A stretch of DNA of 64,000 nt from Pantoea sp. 18069 (GCF_902706035.1 NZ_CACSJA010000015.1:62001-126000), one strand, 5' to 3'; positions 22,750 through 31,941 are shown, counted from the first letter of the stretch. Translations and numbers: made by a program. The notes: generated by a model not told the origin, from the letters alone.

Positions 22750-22862
22750 GGCGGTCTCCGGTCAGTCAGGCGGTGCGGCGCAGCACCATATGCAAATTGC
22801 CGATAGCGATAAGGCGAAGCCTACACTCGCCGGCAAGATTCGTGAATTCCCGGAGATTTTCA

Positions 22863-24452
22863 ATGCAACTCACCCTGGGCGATACCCTGTCATGGCCTGC
22901 GCGCTACCTGCCCCACAAGGAGGCGCTCGTGGCCTGGGACGGCGGCCAGCGCCATGCCTGGACCTATGCGCAGCTCGACGCCGAAGTCAATCGCCATGCC
23001 CATGGCCTGCTGGCGCTGGGCATAGCGCGCGGTGATGTGGTCGCGGCCTTGCTCTACAACACGCCGGCCTTCGTGTTCACGCTGCTGGCCGCGGCGCGCA
23101 TAGGCGCGGTGTTCAATCCGGTCAACTACAGGCTCGCGCCGCAGGAGCTGGCGTTCATCCTGCAGGACGGCGAGGCGCGCGCGCTGGTCTTCGAGCGCGA
23201 AGTCGCCGATGTCGTGGCACGCACCCAGGCCTTGCTCGCCGAGGGCAGCGCAGGCCCCGCGCACTGGATCTATGCCGACGAAGGCCAGGCCGACGCCACG
23301 CCCGCGGGCGCAAGCGCGCGCCTGAGCGATCTGGCCGCGGGGCGCGCCAGCGATGCGCCGCTGGTAGCGCTGGATGAGACCGACCCCTGCATCCTGATGT
23401 ACACCAGCGGCACCACGGGCCGCCCCAAGGGCGTGCTGCACACCCACCGCAGCAAGCTGGCGCACAACGCGCTGATGCACCAGGTGATGCAGTTGCGGCG
23501 CGAGGACGTGGGCCTGTCGGTGGCGCCGCTCAACCATACGGCCGAGCTGCACACCAGCTTCCTGCCGCGCCTGCAGGTTGGTGCGACGCTGGTGCTGCAG
23601 CGGCGCTTTGACGCGGCCGAGGCCTGGCGGCTGGTCGAGGCGGAAAAAGTCACGTTCTTCTTCGCCGCGCCGACCATGGTCGCCATGCTGCTGCACGAGC
23701 CCACGCTGGCCGCGCGCGACACGCAAAGCCTGCGCCTGGTCGAATACGGCGGCGCCTCGATGGCACCGCACCTGATACGCGAATGGACGCGCCAGGTCGG
23801 CTCGGGCCTGGTGCAGGTGTTCGGCACCACTGAGATGGGGCCGTGCATGTCGGTGCTCTATCCGCACGAGCAGCTGTCGCACGCGGGCTCGGCCGGCCTG
23901 CCGGCGCTGAGCCACGACCTGATCGTCGCGCGCATTCCCGCCGACGGCAGCCCGACCGATCCGGCCGCGCGCTGCGCCGTCGGCGAAGTCGGCGAAATCC
24001 TGGTGCGCGGCCCGTGCATGATGGCCGGCTACCTGCACCGTCCCGACGCCAACGCGCGCGCGCTGGCCCATGGCTGGTACCACACGGGCGACATGGGCCA
24101 CCTCGACGCCGACGGCTATCTGTGGATACGCGATCGCATGGATTACATGATCAACTCGGGCGCCGAGAACGTCTATCCGCGCGAAGTCGAGGACGCGCTG
24201 GTCGAGCACCCGGGCGTGCTCGAAGTGGCCGTGGTCGGCGAGGCCGACGAGCGCTGGGGCCAGGTGGTCGTGGCGCATGTGGTGCGCAAGGCAGCGGCGG
24301 ATGCCGCCGATGCGGCCCAGCTCGACGCCTTCCTGGTCCACGGCGATCGCCTCGCGGCCTACAAGCGCCCGCGCCGCTACCATTTCGTCGACTCCCTGCC
24401 CAAGACCACCAGCGGCAAGATCCAGAAGCACCTGCTGCGACAACCCCGCTGA
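22863..24452 (+). CDS. Acyl-CoA synthetase (AMP-dependent, FadD/feruloyl-CoA synthetase-like)
   Basis: 529 residues from MQLTLGDTLSWPARYLPHKE; the frame is open 96 codons upstream but only the shorter protein matches the family. The adenylate motif YTSGTTGRPKG ends at residue 190; FGTTEMGP, the hinge region WYHTGDMGHLDADGYLWIRD and the catalytic Lys519 in KTTSGKIQK are all present. It activates a carboxylic acid to its CoA thioester; medium-chain or aromatic acids are plausible. It is divergent from gcvT and is followed by its own terminator, so it is probably monocistronic. Confidence 0.92.
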   Translation: MQLTLGDTLSWPARYLPHKEALVAWDGGQRHAWTYAQLDAEVNRHAHGLLALGIARGDVVAALLYNTPAFVFTLLAAARIGAVFNPVNYRLAPQELAFILQDGEARALVFEREVADVVARTQALLAEGSAGPAHWIYADEGQADATPAGASARLSDLAAGRASDAPLVALDETDPCILMYTSGTTGRPKGVLHTHRSKLAHNALMHQVMQLRREDVGLSVAPLNHTAELHTSFLPRLQVGATLVLQRRFDAAEAWRLVEAEKVTFFFAAPTMVAMLLHEPTLAARDTQSLRLVEYGGASMAPHLIREWTRQVGSGLVQVFGTTEMGPCMSVLYPHEQLSHAGSAGLPALSHDLIVARIPADGSPTDPAARCAVGEVGEILVRGPCMMAGYLHRPDANARALAHGWYHTGDMGHLDADGYLWIRDRMDYMINSGAENVYPREVEDALVEHPGVLEVAVVGEADERWGQVVVAHVVRKAAADAADAAQLDAFLVHGDRLAAYKRPRRYHFVDSLPKTTSGKIQKHLLRQPR

Positions 24453-24480
24453 GGTTCAGGGACTGCAATACCCGGATGAA

Positions 24481-24513
24481 AGGCCCCTGCATTGCCTGCA
24501 GGGGCCTTTTTTT
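24481..24513 (+). terminator. Rho-independent terminator of the acyl-CoA synthetase gene
   Basis: AGGCCCCTGC (24481-24490) pairs perfectly with GCAGGGGCCT (24498-24507) around a 7-base loop and runs into a tract of seven T. This is a textbook intrinsic terminator 28 bases after the stop codon. Confidence 0.9.
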
Positions 24514-24551
24514 CGCTGTAATGAGGGCAGATCAGGCAAGAGACCATTGTC

Positions 24552-26087
24552 ATGCAACTGCCCGCACGCATCTTTGATTTGCACACGCATCTGTTCAATG
24601 CGCGCTATGTGCCGCTGGCCAGCGTCATTGCCCATGCGATGGGCCGCGACGCGAGCGCGCTGGCGCGCCAGGTCGCGCGGCTGCTGCAGGCATTGACGGG
24701 CTCGGCCTACGCGGATGTGCCTGTCGAAGCCGTGTTTTCGCAGGCCGCGGGCGACACGCTGGAGCTCGAATGCCTGGAGCATATCTGGCACATGGTGGAG
24801 TACGAACTGCTGCTGGGCACGGGCTCGCTCGACGCCGTGGAGCAGGGCGCGCTGCCCCAGCTCGAGCAGTCGCTGGCGGCGCCCGTCTTCGACCGTCTGC
24901 GCGCGTCGCAGCTCATGGACATCCTGCTGACCCTCGACCAGATCGACTACGCGGCCGAAGGCTGGCCTGGCCCGCGTTCGCCCGAAGCGCAGGAAACGCC
25001 GGAAACGCCAGCGCAGCAAAATCCGGAAATGGCCGCGAGTTTTTCGACTTTCCTGCACTGGGCCGAACGCGTGGTGCGCAAGGCGCTGTGGGTCGTGACG
25101 CGGCTCATGGACCCCAGGGCCTGGGGCGAAGTCGTCAACTATCCGGCCTTTTTCCTGACCCTGCTGCATTCGGAAGAGCAACTGCTGCAAAAGCTCTTCG
25201 CCGGCTACGGCGCGGGCCTGCCGCCGCTGCAGGCCGCGCACTCCCTGCTCGACATGCAGATGGCGTTCCCCGGGCAGGAGGCGCCGTTCTACCCTTTGCA
25301 GCCGGTGCAGGAGGACCGCATGCAGGCCTTGCAGCGCGCGCATCCGGCGCGGATCTTCGGCTTCAGCGCCTTCGATCCACGGCGCGAGGACTGGCACGCG
25401 CGCGCGCTGCACTCGCTGGGCAAGGGGTTTGCGGGTTTCAAGTTCTATCCGGCCATGGGTTTCAAGCCCCAGGGCAATGACCCGGCCATCCAGGCCCGCG
25501 TCGATGCCTTCTTCGATTTCTGCATCGCGCGCGACCTGCCGGTGTTCGCCCATTGCACGCCCATGGGCTTCCAGACCCGGCTGCGGCTGGGCGCCTATGC
25601 CCATCCACGCCACTGGCGCGCGCTGCTCGAGCAGCCGCGCTGGCACGCGCTGCGCCTGTGCCTGGGCCATGCGGGCGGCGGGCAGTTGCGCAACGGCCCG
25701 CTGCATTCGCCGGGCTGGCTCGCGCGCTCGGACGAAGAATGGCAGCACGAGGACAATTTCGCGCGCATCGTGAGCGAACTCTGCACCACCTATCCCCGCG
25801 TCTATTGCGAGGTCGGCTCCCTGACCGAGCTGCTGCAGGGCGACGGGCTCGCGCGCTTCGAGGCCAATCTGCAGCGCGCGCGCCAGGCGGCGAAGGCGGC
25901 GGGCCGGCCTTTCGAGCTGCTCGACAAGATGGCCTATGGCTCGGACTGGCACATGCCCGAAGTGGTCACACGCACGCGCCGCTATCTGGACCTCTTCCTG
26001 GCGTTGATGAACCGGCCGGGGTATGCGGCGTATCGCGAGGCGTTCTTCTGGAAGAACGCCTATCGGTATTTGCGGCTGCCGATGTGA
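24552..26087 (+). CDS. Amidohydrolase-family metal-dependent hydrolase
   Basis: 511 residues. A TIM-barrel amidohydrolase layout can be seen: metal-binding HTH at residues 11-13 in FDLHTHLF, a candidate bridging lysine in GFAGFKFYPAMGF, FAHCTPMGF, LGHAGGG and YGSDWHMP for the later His and Asp ligands. It is longer than the usual 280-350 residue ACMSD-like enzymes because of an inserted helical region (about 60-200). The exact reaction (decarboxylase or hydrolase) is not clear. It follows a terminator, so it has its own promoter, and its end is only two bases from the convergent permease gene. Confidence 0.8.
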   Translation: MQLPARIFDLHTHLFNARYVPLASVIAHAMGRDASALARQVARLLQALTGSAYADVPVEAVFSQAAGDTLELECLEHIWHMVEYELLLGTGSLDAVEQGALPQLEQSLAAPVFDRLRASQLMDILLTLDQIDYAAEGWPGPRSPEAQETPETPAQQNPEMAASFSTFLHWAERVVRKALWVVTRLMDPRAWGEVVNYPAFFLTLLHSEEQLLQKLFAGYGAGLPPLQAAHSLLDMQMAFPGQEAPFYPLQPVQEDRMQALQRAHPARIFGFSAFDPRREDWHARALHSLGKGFAGFKFYPAMGFKPQGNDPAIQARVDAFFDFCIARDLPVFAHCTPMGFQTRLRLGAYAHPRHWRALLEQPRWHALRLCLGHAGGGQLRNGPLHSPGWLARSDEEWQHEDNFARIVSELCTTYPRVYCEVGSLTELLQGDGLARFEANLQRARQAAKAAGRPFELLDKMAYGSDWHMPEVVTRTRRYLDLFLALMNRPGYAAYREAFFWKNAYRYLRLPM

Positions 26088-26089
26088 AC

Positions 26090-27577
26090 TCAGTAAGGCT
26101 CCGCCTTGACCCGCATTTCGCCATAGGGAACGATGCGCGAACCCTTGAGCAGCCGGTAGCCTAGCCAGATCAGCAGGAACAGCGGCAGGCCGATATAGGT
26201 CGCGACCACGCCGGCCCAGTCGATGCGGTCCTGGGTGAAAGCCTGGTAGTTCTGGCCCAGCGTGATGGTCAGGCACAGCACGAACGCGAAGATCGGGCCG
26301 AATGGAAAGCCGGCCGCGCGGTAGGGCAGCGTGGCCAGGTCCAGGCCCTGGGCTTCATAGCCCTTGCGAAAGCGGTAATGGCTGATCGCGATGCCCAGCC
26401 AGGCGATGAAGCCCGTCATTCCCGACAGGTTCAGCAGCCAGATGTAGACCGCCTGGGGGCTGAAGATATTGGTCAGGAAGCACAGCCCGGCCACGGCCGT
26501 CGTGGCCAGCAGCGCCAGCATAGGCACGCCGTGGCGGTTGACGCGCGCGAAGATCCGCGGCGCCATGCGCTGGCAGGCCAGCGTGTAGAGCATGCGCGTG
26601 GAGGCATACATGCCCGAGTTGCCCGCCGACAGCACCGAGGTCAGCACCACGGCATTCATGATGGCCGCGGCCGACAGCAGGCCGGCGCGCTCGAACACCA
26701 GCGTGAACGGGCTGACGCTGATGTCGCTGACATCGTTGCGCAGCAGTTGCGGGTCGTTGTAGGGCAGCAGCAGGCTGATGACCAGGATGGCGAACACATA
26801 GAACAGCAAAATCCGCCAGAACACCTTGCGCACCGCGCGCGGCACGTTGCGTGCCGGGTCTTCGGATTCCCCGGCGGCGATGCCTATCAGCTCCGTGCCC
26901 TGGAACGAAAAGCCGACGATCATGGCCACGCCGATCAGCGCCGCGAAGCCGCCGGCGAAAGGCGCGTCGCCCACGGTCCAGTTCGCGAGATTGCCCCAGA
27001 GGCCTTCGGGCGAGCCGCCTTGCAGTATGCCCAGCACCATCGCCAGGCCCAGCGCGATGAAGATGATCACGGTGACCACCTTGATGGCTGCGAACCAGTA
27101 TTCGGCTTCGCCGAAGCCTTTGACCGAGATCGCATTCAGGCCGAACATCAGGCCCAGGAACAGCGCGCTCCAGACCATGCCGTTGACGTCGGGAACCCAG
27201 TAGGCCATGACCAGTTGCGCCGCGACCAGGTCGACGGCAATCGTCACGGCCCAGTTGTACCAGTAGTTCCAGCCGAGCGCGAAGCCGAAGCCTTCATCGA
27301 CATAGCGCGCGCCATAGGTCGCAAACGAGCCCGAGACCGGCAGGTGGGCGGCCATCTCGCCCAGGCTGGTCATGAGGAAATAGACCATCAGCCCGATGAT
27401 CATGTAGGCGAGCAGCGCGCCGCCCGGGCCGGCCTGGGAAATCGTCGCGCCCGAAGCCACGAACAGGCCCGTGCCTATCGAGCCGCCGATGGCGATCATC
27501 GACAGGTGGCGCGCCTTGAGGCTGCGGCGCAGGCCGGTCTCGACCGGGCTGCTGGAGGGGGAAGCGTTGTCGCTCAT
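26090..27577 (-). CDS. lysP: Amino acid permease, LysP-like (APC superfamily)
   Basis: 495 residues from MSDNASPSSSPVETGLRRSL, about 12 membrane segments. HLSMIAIGGSIGTGLFVASG is the amino acid permease motif; LGWNYWYNWAVTIAVDLVAA and the cytoplasmic loop FRKGYEAQGLDLATLPYRAA match lysine-specific permeases of the LysP type. It is an inner-membrane proton symporter, with lysine the probable substrate. The frame continues upstream without family similarity. The gene name rests on overall similarity to LysP and could be another basic or aromatic amino acid permease. Confidence 0.85.
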   Translation of the reverse strand: MSDNASPSSSPVETGLRRSLKARHLSMIAIGGSIGTGLFVASGATISQAGPGGALLAYMIIGLMVYFLMTSLGEMAAHLPVSGSFATYGARYVDEGFGFALGWNYWYNWAVTIAVDLVAAQLVMAYWVPDVNGMVWSALFLGLMFGLNAISVKGFGEAEYWFAAIKVVTVIIFIALGLAMVLGILQGGSPEGLWGNLANWTVGDAPFAGGFAALIGVAMIVGFSFQGTELIGIAAGESEDPARNVPRAVRKVFWRILLFYVFAILVISLLLPYNDPQLLRNDVSDISVSPFTLVFERAGLLSAAAIMNAVVLTSVLSAGNSGMYASTRMLYTLACQRMAPRIFARVNRHGVPMLALLATTAVAGLCFLTNIFSPQAVYIWLLNLSGMTGFIAWLGIAISHYRFRKGYEAQGLDLATLPYRAAGFPFGPIFAFVLCLTITLGQNYQAFTQDRIDWAGVVATYIGLPLFLLIWLGYRLLKGSRIVPYGEMRVKAEPY

Positions 27578-27631
27578 CGGTTCTGTTCCTGTGTTCCTGA
27601 CACTGCGCGCGCACCTGCGCGGCAACGCAAA

Positions 27632-27651
27632 AGGCCGCGCTGGCGCGGCCT
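27632..27651 (-). terminator. Perfect GC hairpin with T tract, upstream of lysP
   Basis: AGGCCGCGC (27632-27640) pairs with GCGCGGCCT (27643-27651) around two bases; on the minus strand TTTT follows. It may end transcripts from the TrpX-like ABC operon that lies upstream, or act as a leader hairpin for lysP, whose start is 55 bases away. Confidence 0.65.
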
Positions 27652-27751
27652 GGAAAAGCGGCATTGTGCGTGATTTGCCGCGCAACAGTGCTTCATGCTC
27701 CAAAACCCTTAACGGGCTTAAGAGGAATGGAAGAACCGTCCACTTCGTTTA

Positions 27752-27795
27752 CCTCTCGCAGGCCCTTCGACAGGCCCAGGGTGAGCGGCGAGAGG
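27752..27795. repeat. Imperfect inverted repeat resembling a dispersed bacterial repeat
   Basis: CCTCTCGC (27752-27759) pairs with GCGAGAGG (27788-27795); the inner CCCT and AGGG also pair. The core CCCTTCGACAGGCCCAGGGT differs slightly from a short dispersed sequence (CCCTTCGACAGGCTCAGGG type) that I recall from many proteobacterial intergenic regions. It lies in the 266-base gap between the ABC gene and lysP. Confidence 0.5.
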
Positions 27796-27843
27796 GGGAG
27801 CGGGTGGGGCGCGGCAGGGCGTCGAAAGTGCGCAGCGGGGCGT

Positions 27844-28638
27844 TCAGCCCAGCAGCAATGCGTCGTCGGACAGCTTTTCGCCGCGCACCTTCTCGAACAT
27901 CTTGAGCAGGTCGGGCACATCGAGGCGCTTGCGTTCCTCGCCGCTCACGTCGAGCACCACCTGGCCCTGGTGCAACATGATGGTGCGGTCGCCCACGTCG
28001 AGCGCCTGGCGCATGCTGTGCGTGACCATCATCGTGGTGAGCTTCTTCTCGGCGACGATGCGTGCCGTGAGCTGCAGCACGAAGTCGGCGGTGCGCGGGT
28101 CCAGCGCGGCCGTGTGCTCGTCGAGCAGCAGGATACGCGAAGGCTGCAGCGCCGCCATCAGCAGGCTCACGGCCTGGCGCTGGCCGCCAGACAGCAGGCC
28201 GATGCGGTCGGAGAGGCGCTTTTCCAGGCCCAGGCCCAGCGTCGCGAGGCGTTCCTGGAACACTTCGCGCATCGACGGCTGCACGGCGCGCGTGAGCCGG
28301 CGGGGCGCGCCGCGGCGCTGGGCCAGCGCCATGTTTTCCTCTATGGTCAGGTCTTCGCAGGTGCCGGCCATAGGGTCCTGGAAGACCCGGGCCACGCGCT
28401 CGGCGCGTGCCCAGACGGGCAGCGCGGTTACGTCCTGGCCGTCGATCACGATGGAGCCGCCGTCGACGCGCTGGTCGCCCGAGACGGCGTTGAGGAAGGT
28501 GGACTTGCCCGCGCCGTTGGAGCCGATCACGGTCACGAACTGGCCGGCCGGAATCTCCAGGGACAGGCCGCGCAGCGCGCGGGTTTCAATCGGCGTGCCG
28601 GGGTTGAAAGTAAGAACGATGTCTTTTGCACTCAGCAT
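27844..28638 (-). CDS. ABC transporter ATP-binding protein of a TrpX/TrpY/TrpZ-like system
   Basis: 264 residues. Walker A is GSNGAGKST at residues 39-47, the signature is LSGGQRQAV, and Walker B is ILLLDEHTAALDP with DEHTA replacing the usual DEPT, which is characteristic of this ABC subgroup. The region VFQDPMAGTCEDLTIEENMA follows the Q-loop. It energises the permease encoded 16 bases upstream. Related systems import tryptophan or similar ligands in Gram-positive bacteria; the substrate in proteobacteria is unknown to me. Confidence 0.9.
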   Translation of the reverse strand: MLSAKDIVLTFNPGTPIETRALRGLSLEIPAGQFVTVIGSNGAGKSTFLNAVSGDQRVDGGSIVIDGQDVTALPVWARAERVARVFQDPMAGTCEDLTIEENMALAQRRGAPRRLTRAVQPSMREVFQERLATLGLGLEKRLSDRIGLLSGGQRQAVSLLMAALQPSRILLLDEHTAALDPRTADFVLQLTARIVAEKKLTTMMVTHSMRQALDVGDRTIMLHQGQVVLDVSGEERKRLDVPDLLKMFEKVRGEKLSDDALLLG

Positions 28639-28654
28639 GGAATCTCCGGCCGAC

Positions 28655-29545
28655 TTATCGCGGCTTGCGCTTGGACAGCTTCTGCTTGAGCTGCGGGATG
28701 ACGAGGGCGACGGTCACGAGCACGGCGGTGACCAGGTTCAGGTCCTGCGCCTTGAGGCCTATGAAGTCGCTGTTGAGCGCTGCCGCAATGAAAAAGCGGT
28801 AGACGATGGCGCCCAGCACCACGGCCAGCGTTGCATAGACGATGCGCCGCGAAGGCAGCAGGCTTTCTCCGACGATCACGGCCGCCAGGCCGATGACGAT
28901 GGTGCCGATGCCCATCGAGATGTCGGAGCCGCCCTGGGTCTGCACGAACAGCGCGCCGCCCAGGCCCACCAGGCCGTTGGAGACCGCCATGCCCAGCAGG
29001 ATCATGCCGCCGGTGTTCACGCCCTGGGAGCGCGCCATGCGGGCATTGGAGCCCGTGGCGCGGATCGCCAGGCCGCGCTCGGTCGCGAAGAACCAGTCCA
29101 TCGCGAGCTTGGCGATCAGCACGATCACGGCCAGGATCAGCGGGCGCGCGACGTAGTCGGGCATGCCTTCAGGCTGCAGCAGCGTGAACAGCGTGGGGTC
29201 GTTGATCAGCGGCACGTTGGGGCCGCCCATGATGCGCAGGTTGACCGAGTACAGCGCGATCATCATCAGGATGGACGCGAGCAGGTCCATGATCTTGAGC
29301 TTGACGTTGAGCCAGCCGGTGAGCATGCCCGCGGCCGCGCCCGCGGCCGTCGCGGCCAGCGTCGCGAGCCAGGGGTTGGTGCCCGTGGAAATCAGGATGG
29401 CGCAGACCGCGCCGCCGAGCGGAAAGCTGCCGTCCACCGTGAGGTCGGGAAAGCGCAGCAGCCGAAACGAGATGAAGACGCCCAGCGCCACCAGGCTGAA
29501 GATCAGACCGATCTCGATGGCGCCAAGAAATGAGAAAAATGACAT
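28655..29545 (-). CDS. ABC transporter permease (TrpY-like)
   Basis: 296 residues from MSFFSFLGAIEIGLIFSLVA; an upstream ATG at 29599 would add 18 residues lying within a terminator hairpin, so I reject it. About eight to ten hydrophobic segments follow the BPD_transp_2 pattern, with SFRLLRFPDLTVDGSFPLGG near the N-terminus and the long loop with MGGPNVPLINDP. It forms the channel for the binding protein at 29655 with the ATPase at 27844. Confidence 0.88.
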   Translation of the reverse strand: MSFFSFLGAIEIGLIFSLVALGVFISFRLLRFPDLTVDGSFPLGGAVCAILISTGTNPWLATLAATAAGAAAGMLTGWLNVKLKIMDLLASILMMIALYSVNLRIMGGPNVPLINDPTLFTLLQPEGMPDYVARPLILAVIVLIAKLAMDWFFATERGLAIRATGSNARMARSQGVNTGGMILLGMAVSNGLVGLGGALFVQTQGGSDISMGIGTIVIGLAAVIVGESLLPSRRIVYATLAVVLGAIVYRFFIAAALNSDFIGLKAQDLNLVTAVLVTVALVIPQLKQKLSKRKPR

Positions 29546-29583
29546 GGGGAGTGCGGTTGCGCCCGCAGGCTGGGTAAAAACAA

Positions 29584-29615
29584 TGGCAGGTCCGTGCATC
29601 GTACGGTACCTGCCA
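29584..29615 (-). terminator. Intrinsic terminator or attenuator inside the ABC operon
   Basis: TGGCAGGTCCGT (29584-29595) pairs with ACGG-T-ACCTGCCA (29603-29615, one bulged T); on the minus strand the stem is followed by TTGTTTTT. A smaller hairpin, ACCGGG/CCCGGT (29629-29647), lies just upstream in the transcript. Both sit between the binding protein gene and the permease gene, which suits partial termination that makes the receptor more abundant than the membrane parts. Confidence 0.75.
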
Positions 29616-29654
29616 TATGGAAGCCCCTACCGGGCTATATACCCGGTTGGTGGT

Positions 29655-30620
29655 TTACTGGATCACCTGGGCGGCAGACTTGATCAGCGCGTCGGACAGC
29701 GTCACGCCTTGCTTTTGCGCCGCGCCCGGGTTCACGAACAGCTCCATCTTGGTGCTCACCTCGGGCTTGATGTCGCCGGGCTTTTCGCCATTGAGGATGC
29801 GCGCCACCATGCGGCCGGTCTGCTCGCCCAGATCACGGTAGTTGATGCCGTAGGCCGCGACCGCGCCGCGCTTGACGGAGTCGGTGTCGGAGGCAACCAG
29901 CGGGATTTTCGCATCCTGGCCGACCTTGACCAGCGCTTCGTAGGCCGAAACCACGTTGTTGTCGGTGTTGGTATAGATCACGTCGACCTTGCCGACCAGG
30001 CTGCGCGCGGCGCTGCTGACGTCGACCGAGCGCGGGGCCGCGGCTTCGACCAGGGTCAGGCCCAGGGTCGGCAGCAGCTTTTGCATTTCCTTGACCACGA
30101 CCACCGAGTTCGCTTCACCCGGGTTGTAGACGATGCCCACGCGCTTGGCGTTGGGCGCGACCTGCTTGACGAGCTCCATCTGCTTGTCGAGCGCGAGCAG
30201 GTCGGAGACACCGGTCACGTTGCCCTTGCTCGGCTCCCAGCTCGCGACCAGCTTGGCGGCCACGGGATCGGTCACGGCCGAGAACACGACGGGCACGGCC
30301 TTGGTCGCGGCGACGACGGCCTGGGCCGAAGGCGTGGCGATGGCGACGATGGCGTCGGGCTTGTCACCGATGAACTTGCGCGCGATCTGCGCGGCGGTGC
30401 CGGTGTTGCCCTGGGCGCTCTGGTATTGCCACTTGAGGTTCTTGCCGGCTTCGAAGCCCGCTTCCTTGAGCGCGGCCTGCACGCCGTCACGCACGGCGTC
30501 GAGCGCGGGGTGTTCGACGATGGCCGTCACGGCCACCGACTTCTGCTGTGCATGCACCGAAGTCATCGATGCCAGGGCCAGGGCCACGGCGCCCAGGGGC
30601 GCCAAAGACAGGAATTTCAT
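29655..30620 (-). CDS. ABC transporter substrate-binding protein (TrpX/DUF534-type)
   Basis: 321 residues with a signal peptide ending near VHAQ (residue 25). The mature protein has the ABC_sub_bind fold: VTAIVEHPALDAVRDGVQAA, PDAIVAIATPSAQAVVAATK, FSAVTDPVAAKLV, VGIVYNPGEANS and GINYRDLGEQTGRMVARIL. This family of receptors pairs with the ATPase and permease found downstream. It is the first gene of the operon and is separated from the permease gene by two hairpins. The upstream 232 bases hold its promoter and no gene. Confidence 0.9.
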   Translation of the reverse strand: MKFLSLAPLGAVALALASMTSVHAQQKSVAVTAIVEHPALDAVRDGVQAALKEAGFEAGKNLKWQYQSAQGNTGTAAQIARKFIGDKPDAIVAIATPSAQAVVAATKAVPVVFSAVTDPVAAKLVASWEPSKGNVTGVSDLLALDKQMELVKQVAPNAKRVGIVYNPGEANSVVVVKEMQKLLPTLGLTLVEAAAPRSVDVSSAARSLVGKVDVIYTNTDNNVVSAYEALVKVGQDAKIPLVASDTDSVKRGAVAAYGINYRDLGEQTGRMVARILNGEKPGDIKPEVSTKMELFVNPGAAQKQGVTLSDALIKSAAQVIQ

Positions 30621-30817
30621 TTGTATCTCCACCGCTGAATGAATGTTGTGCTCCGGACCAGGCGCGGCACTGCGCGCCACGCCTTCGTCATGCGAAGCCT
30701 GTCTTCGAAGTCTACTGCAGCGCAGGCGGCTTGCGAACGAGTCGGACCCCCGGGGTTTCCACGGCGGATGCCCGATGCCCGATGTCCGCTGGCGCAGGGC
30801 GCAAACGTCGAAAGGCC

Positions 30818-30851
30818 GAAAGCCGGACGGCATGCACACCGCCCGGCTTTC
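30818..30851 (-). terminator. Terminator of the PepSY gene
   Basis: GAAAGCCGG (30818-30826) plus CGG (30828-30830) pair with CCG (30839-30841) plus CCGGCTTTC (30843-30851), starting two bases after the PepSY stop codon. A short TTTC run follows on the minus strand. Confidence 0.75.
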
Positions 30852-30852
30852 T

Positions 30853-31941
30853 TCAGGCTTGCCGCGCTTTTCTTCGCCGCCACCACAGCCATATGCCCGT
30901 GATGCCCAGCATTCCCAAGATGAGTCCGCTCACTGCGAACACGAGCTCAAGCCAGAGGCCGCCCAGCACACCGGTGTGCAGGGGGTAGATGACGGCCACC
31001 GCCCGCGCACCCGGGTCGAGCGCGTTCCAGCGATGCACGGCCAGCACATCTCCCGTGACGGGATGGAGCCAGACAGAGGTCAGTCCGTTGGGGTGCGGGT
31101 CATCGGGCAGCATGAGGCGTATTCGTACCGGCCTGTCGGCCTGGGCGGGTACCTGGATGTAACCGACTGGCGTGCCGGGGAATTGCTCCCGCGCTTTCGC
31201 CACCAGCGTGTCGAGCGTGCGCGGTTGACCGGGCGGCGTTGAGGCCTTGGGCACGGAGGGCGGCTTGACCGGGGTGGCCCCGCTCATCCAGGTAATGGCG
31301 CCGCCCAGGGGACGCCAGGCCATGTAGGCACCGCTGGCGACCGACACCGCAATCACCAATCCCATCACGACACCACCGACGCGATGCAGGTCGAACAGGG
31401 CGCGCAGGACGCCTCGTCCTAATTCGACTTTCCAGGAGGGCGGCCAGCGCCTGGGCCACCATAGGATCAGCCCCGTGACGAGCAGCAGCAGGTAGACAAG
31501 CGCCACCCAGGCAAGAATCGCCTTGCCGGTCCCCTGCAGCAGCAACGAACTGTGCAGCTTGAAGAGCGTGTTGACAAAACCTTGCGTTTCGCCGCGGCGC
31601 CCCTGCTCTCGGCCACTGACCGGATCGAAGTAGACCGTACCGTTCCACGGGCCTCGCACCAACACCCACAGCGTATCCGTTGACTCGCGGGCGGGCCGCA
31701 GCGTGAAGCTGGTTTGCGGCCCGAATTCGGCCCTCAATGGAAGCAGGACCTGCTCGAGCGCAACGGATGCACCTGCGGCCTCGTGACCGGGGGCCTTGAA
31801 AAACGCGGGGTGCAGCCAGCGGTCCAACGGCTGCGCCGCCACCAGCAAGGCGCCCGTCAGCCCCGAGAGAATCAGGATCCAGCCGATTCCAAGCGCTGCC
31901 CACCGATGAGTGCGCAGCCAAAGCTGTCGGAGCCTGGGCAT
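30853..31941 (-). CDS. PepSY-domain inner-membrane protein (iron-uptake associated)
   Basis: 362 residues. Four or more membrane segments: one after the N-terminal LRQLWLRTHRWAALGIGWIL, two in the middle (LAWVALVYLLLLVTGLILWW and VVMGLVIAVSVASGAYMAW) and a C-terminal one (LVFAVSGLILGMLGITGIWL) ending in a basic RRRKA. The PepSY_TM pattern, with periplasmic parts and histidines in RTHRW, LHSS, DLHR and PLHTGVLGG, matches proteins thought to reduce or process ferric siderophores at the inner membrane. It lies downstream of the FecA-like receptor and is probably part of the same iron-regulated transcript. Confidence 0.88.
   Translation of the reverse strand: MPRLRQLWLRTHRWAALGIGWILILSGLTGALLVAAQPLDRWLHPAFFKAPGHEAAGASVALEQVLLPLRAEFGPQTSFTLRPARESTDTLWVLVRGPWNGTVYFDPVSGREQGRRGETQGFVNTLFKLHSSLLLQGTGKAILAWVALVYLLLLVTGLILWWPRRWPPSWKVELGRGVLRALFDLHRVGGVVMGLVIAVSVASGAYMAWRPLGGAITWMSGATPVKPPSVPKASTPPGQPRTLDTLVAKAREQFPGTPVGYIQVPAQADRPVRIRLMLPDDPHPNGLTSVWLHPVTGDVLAVHRWNALDPGARAVAVIYPLHTGVLGGLWLELVFAVSGLILGMLGITGIWLWWRRRKARQA

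Noticed and set aside
22750..22862. Glycine riboswitch upstream of gcvT
   Set aside because: The gap is only 113 bases and shared with a divergent gene; I cannot find the tandem aptamer pattern.
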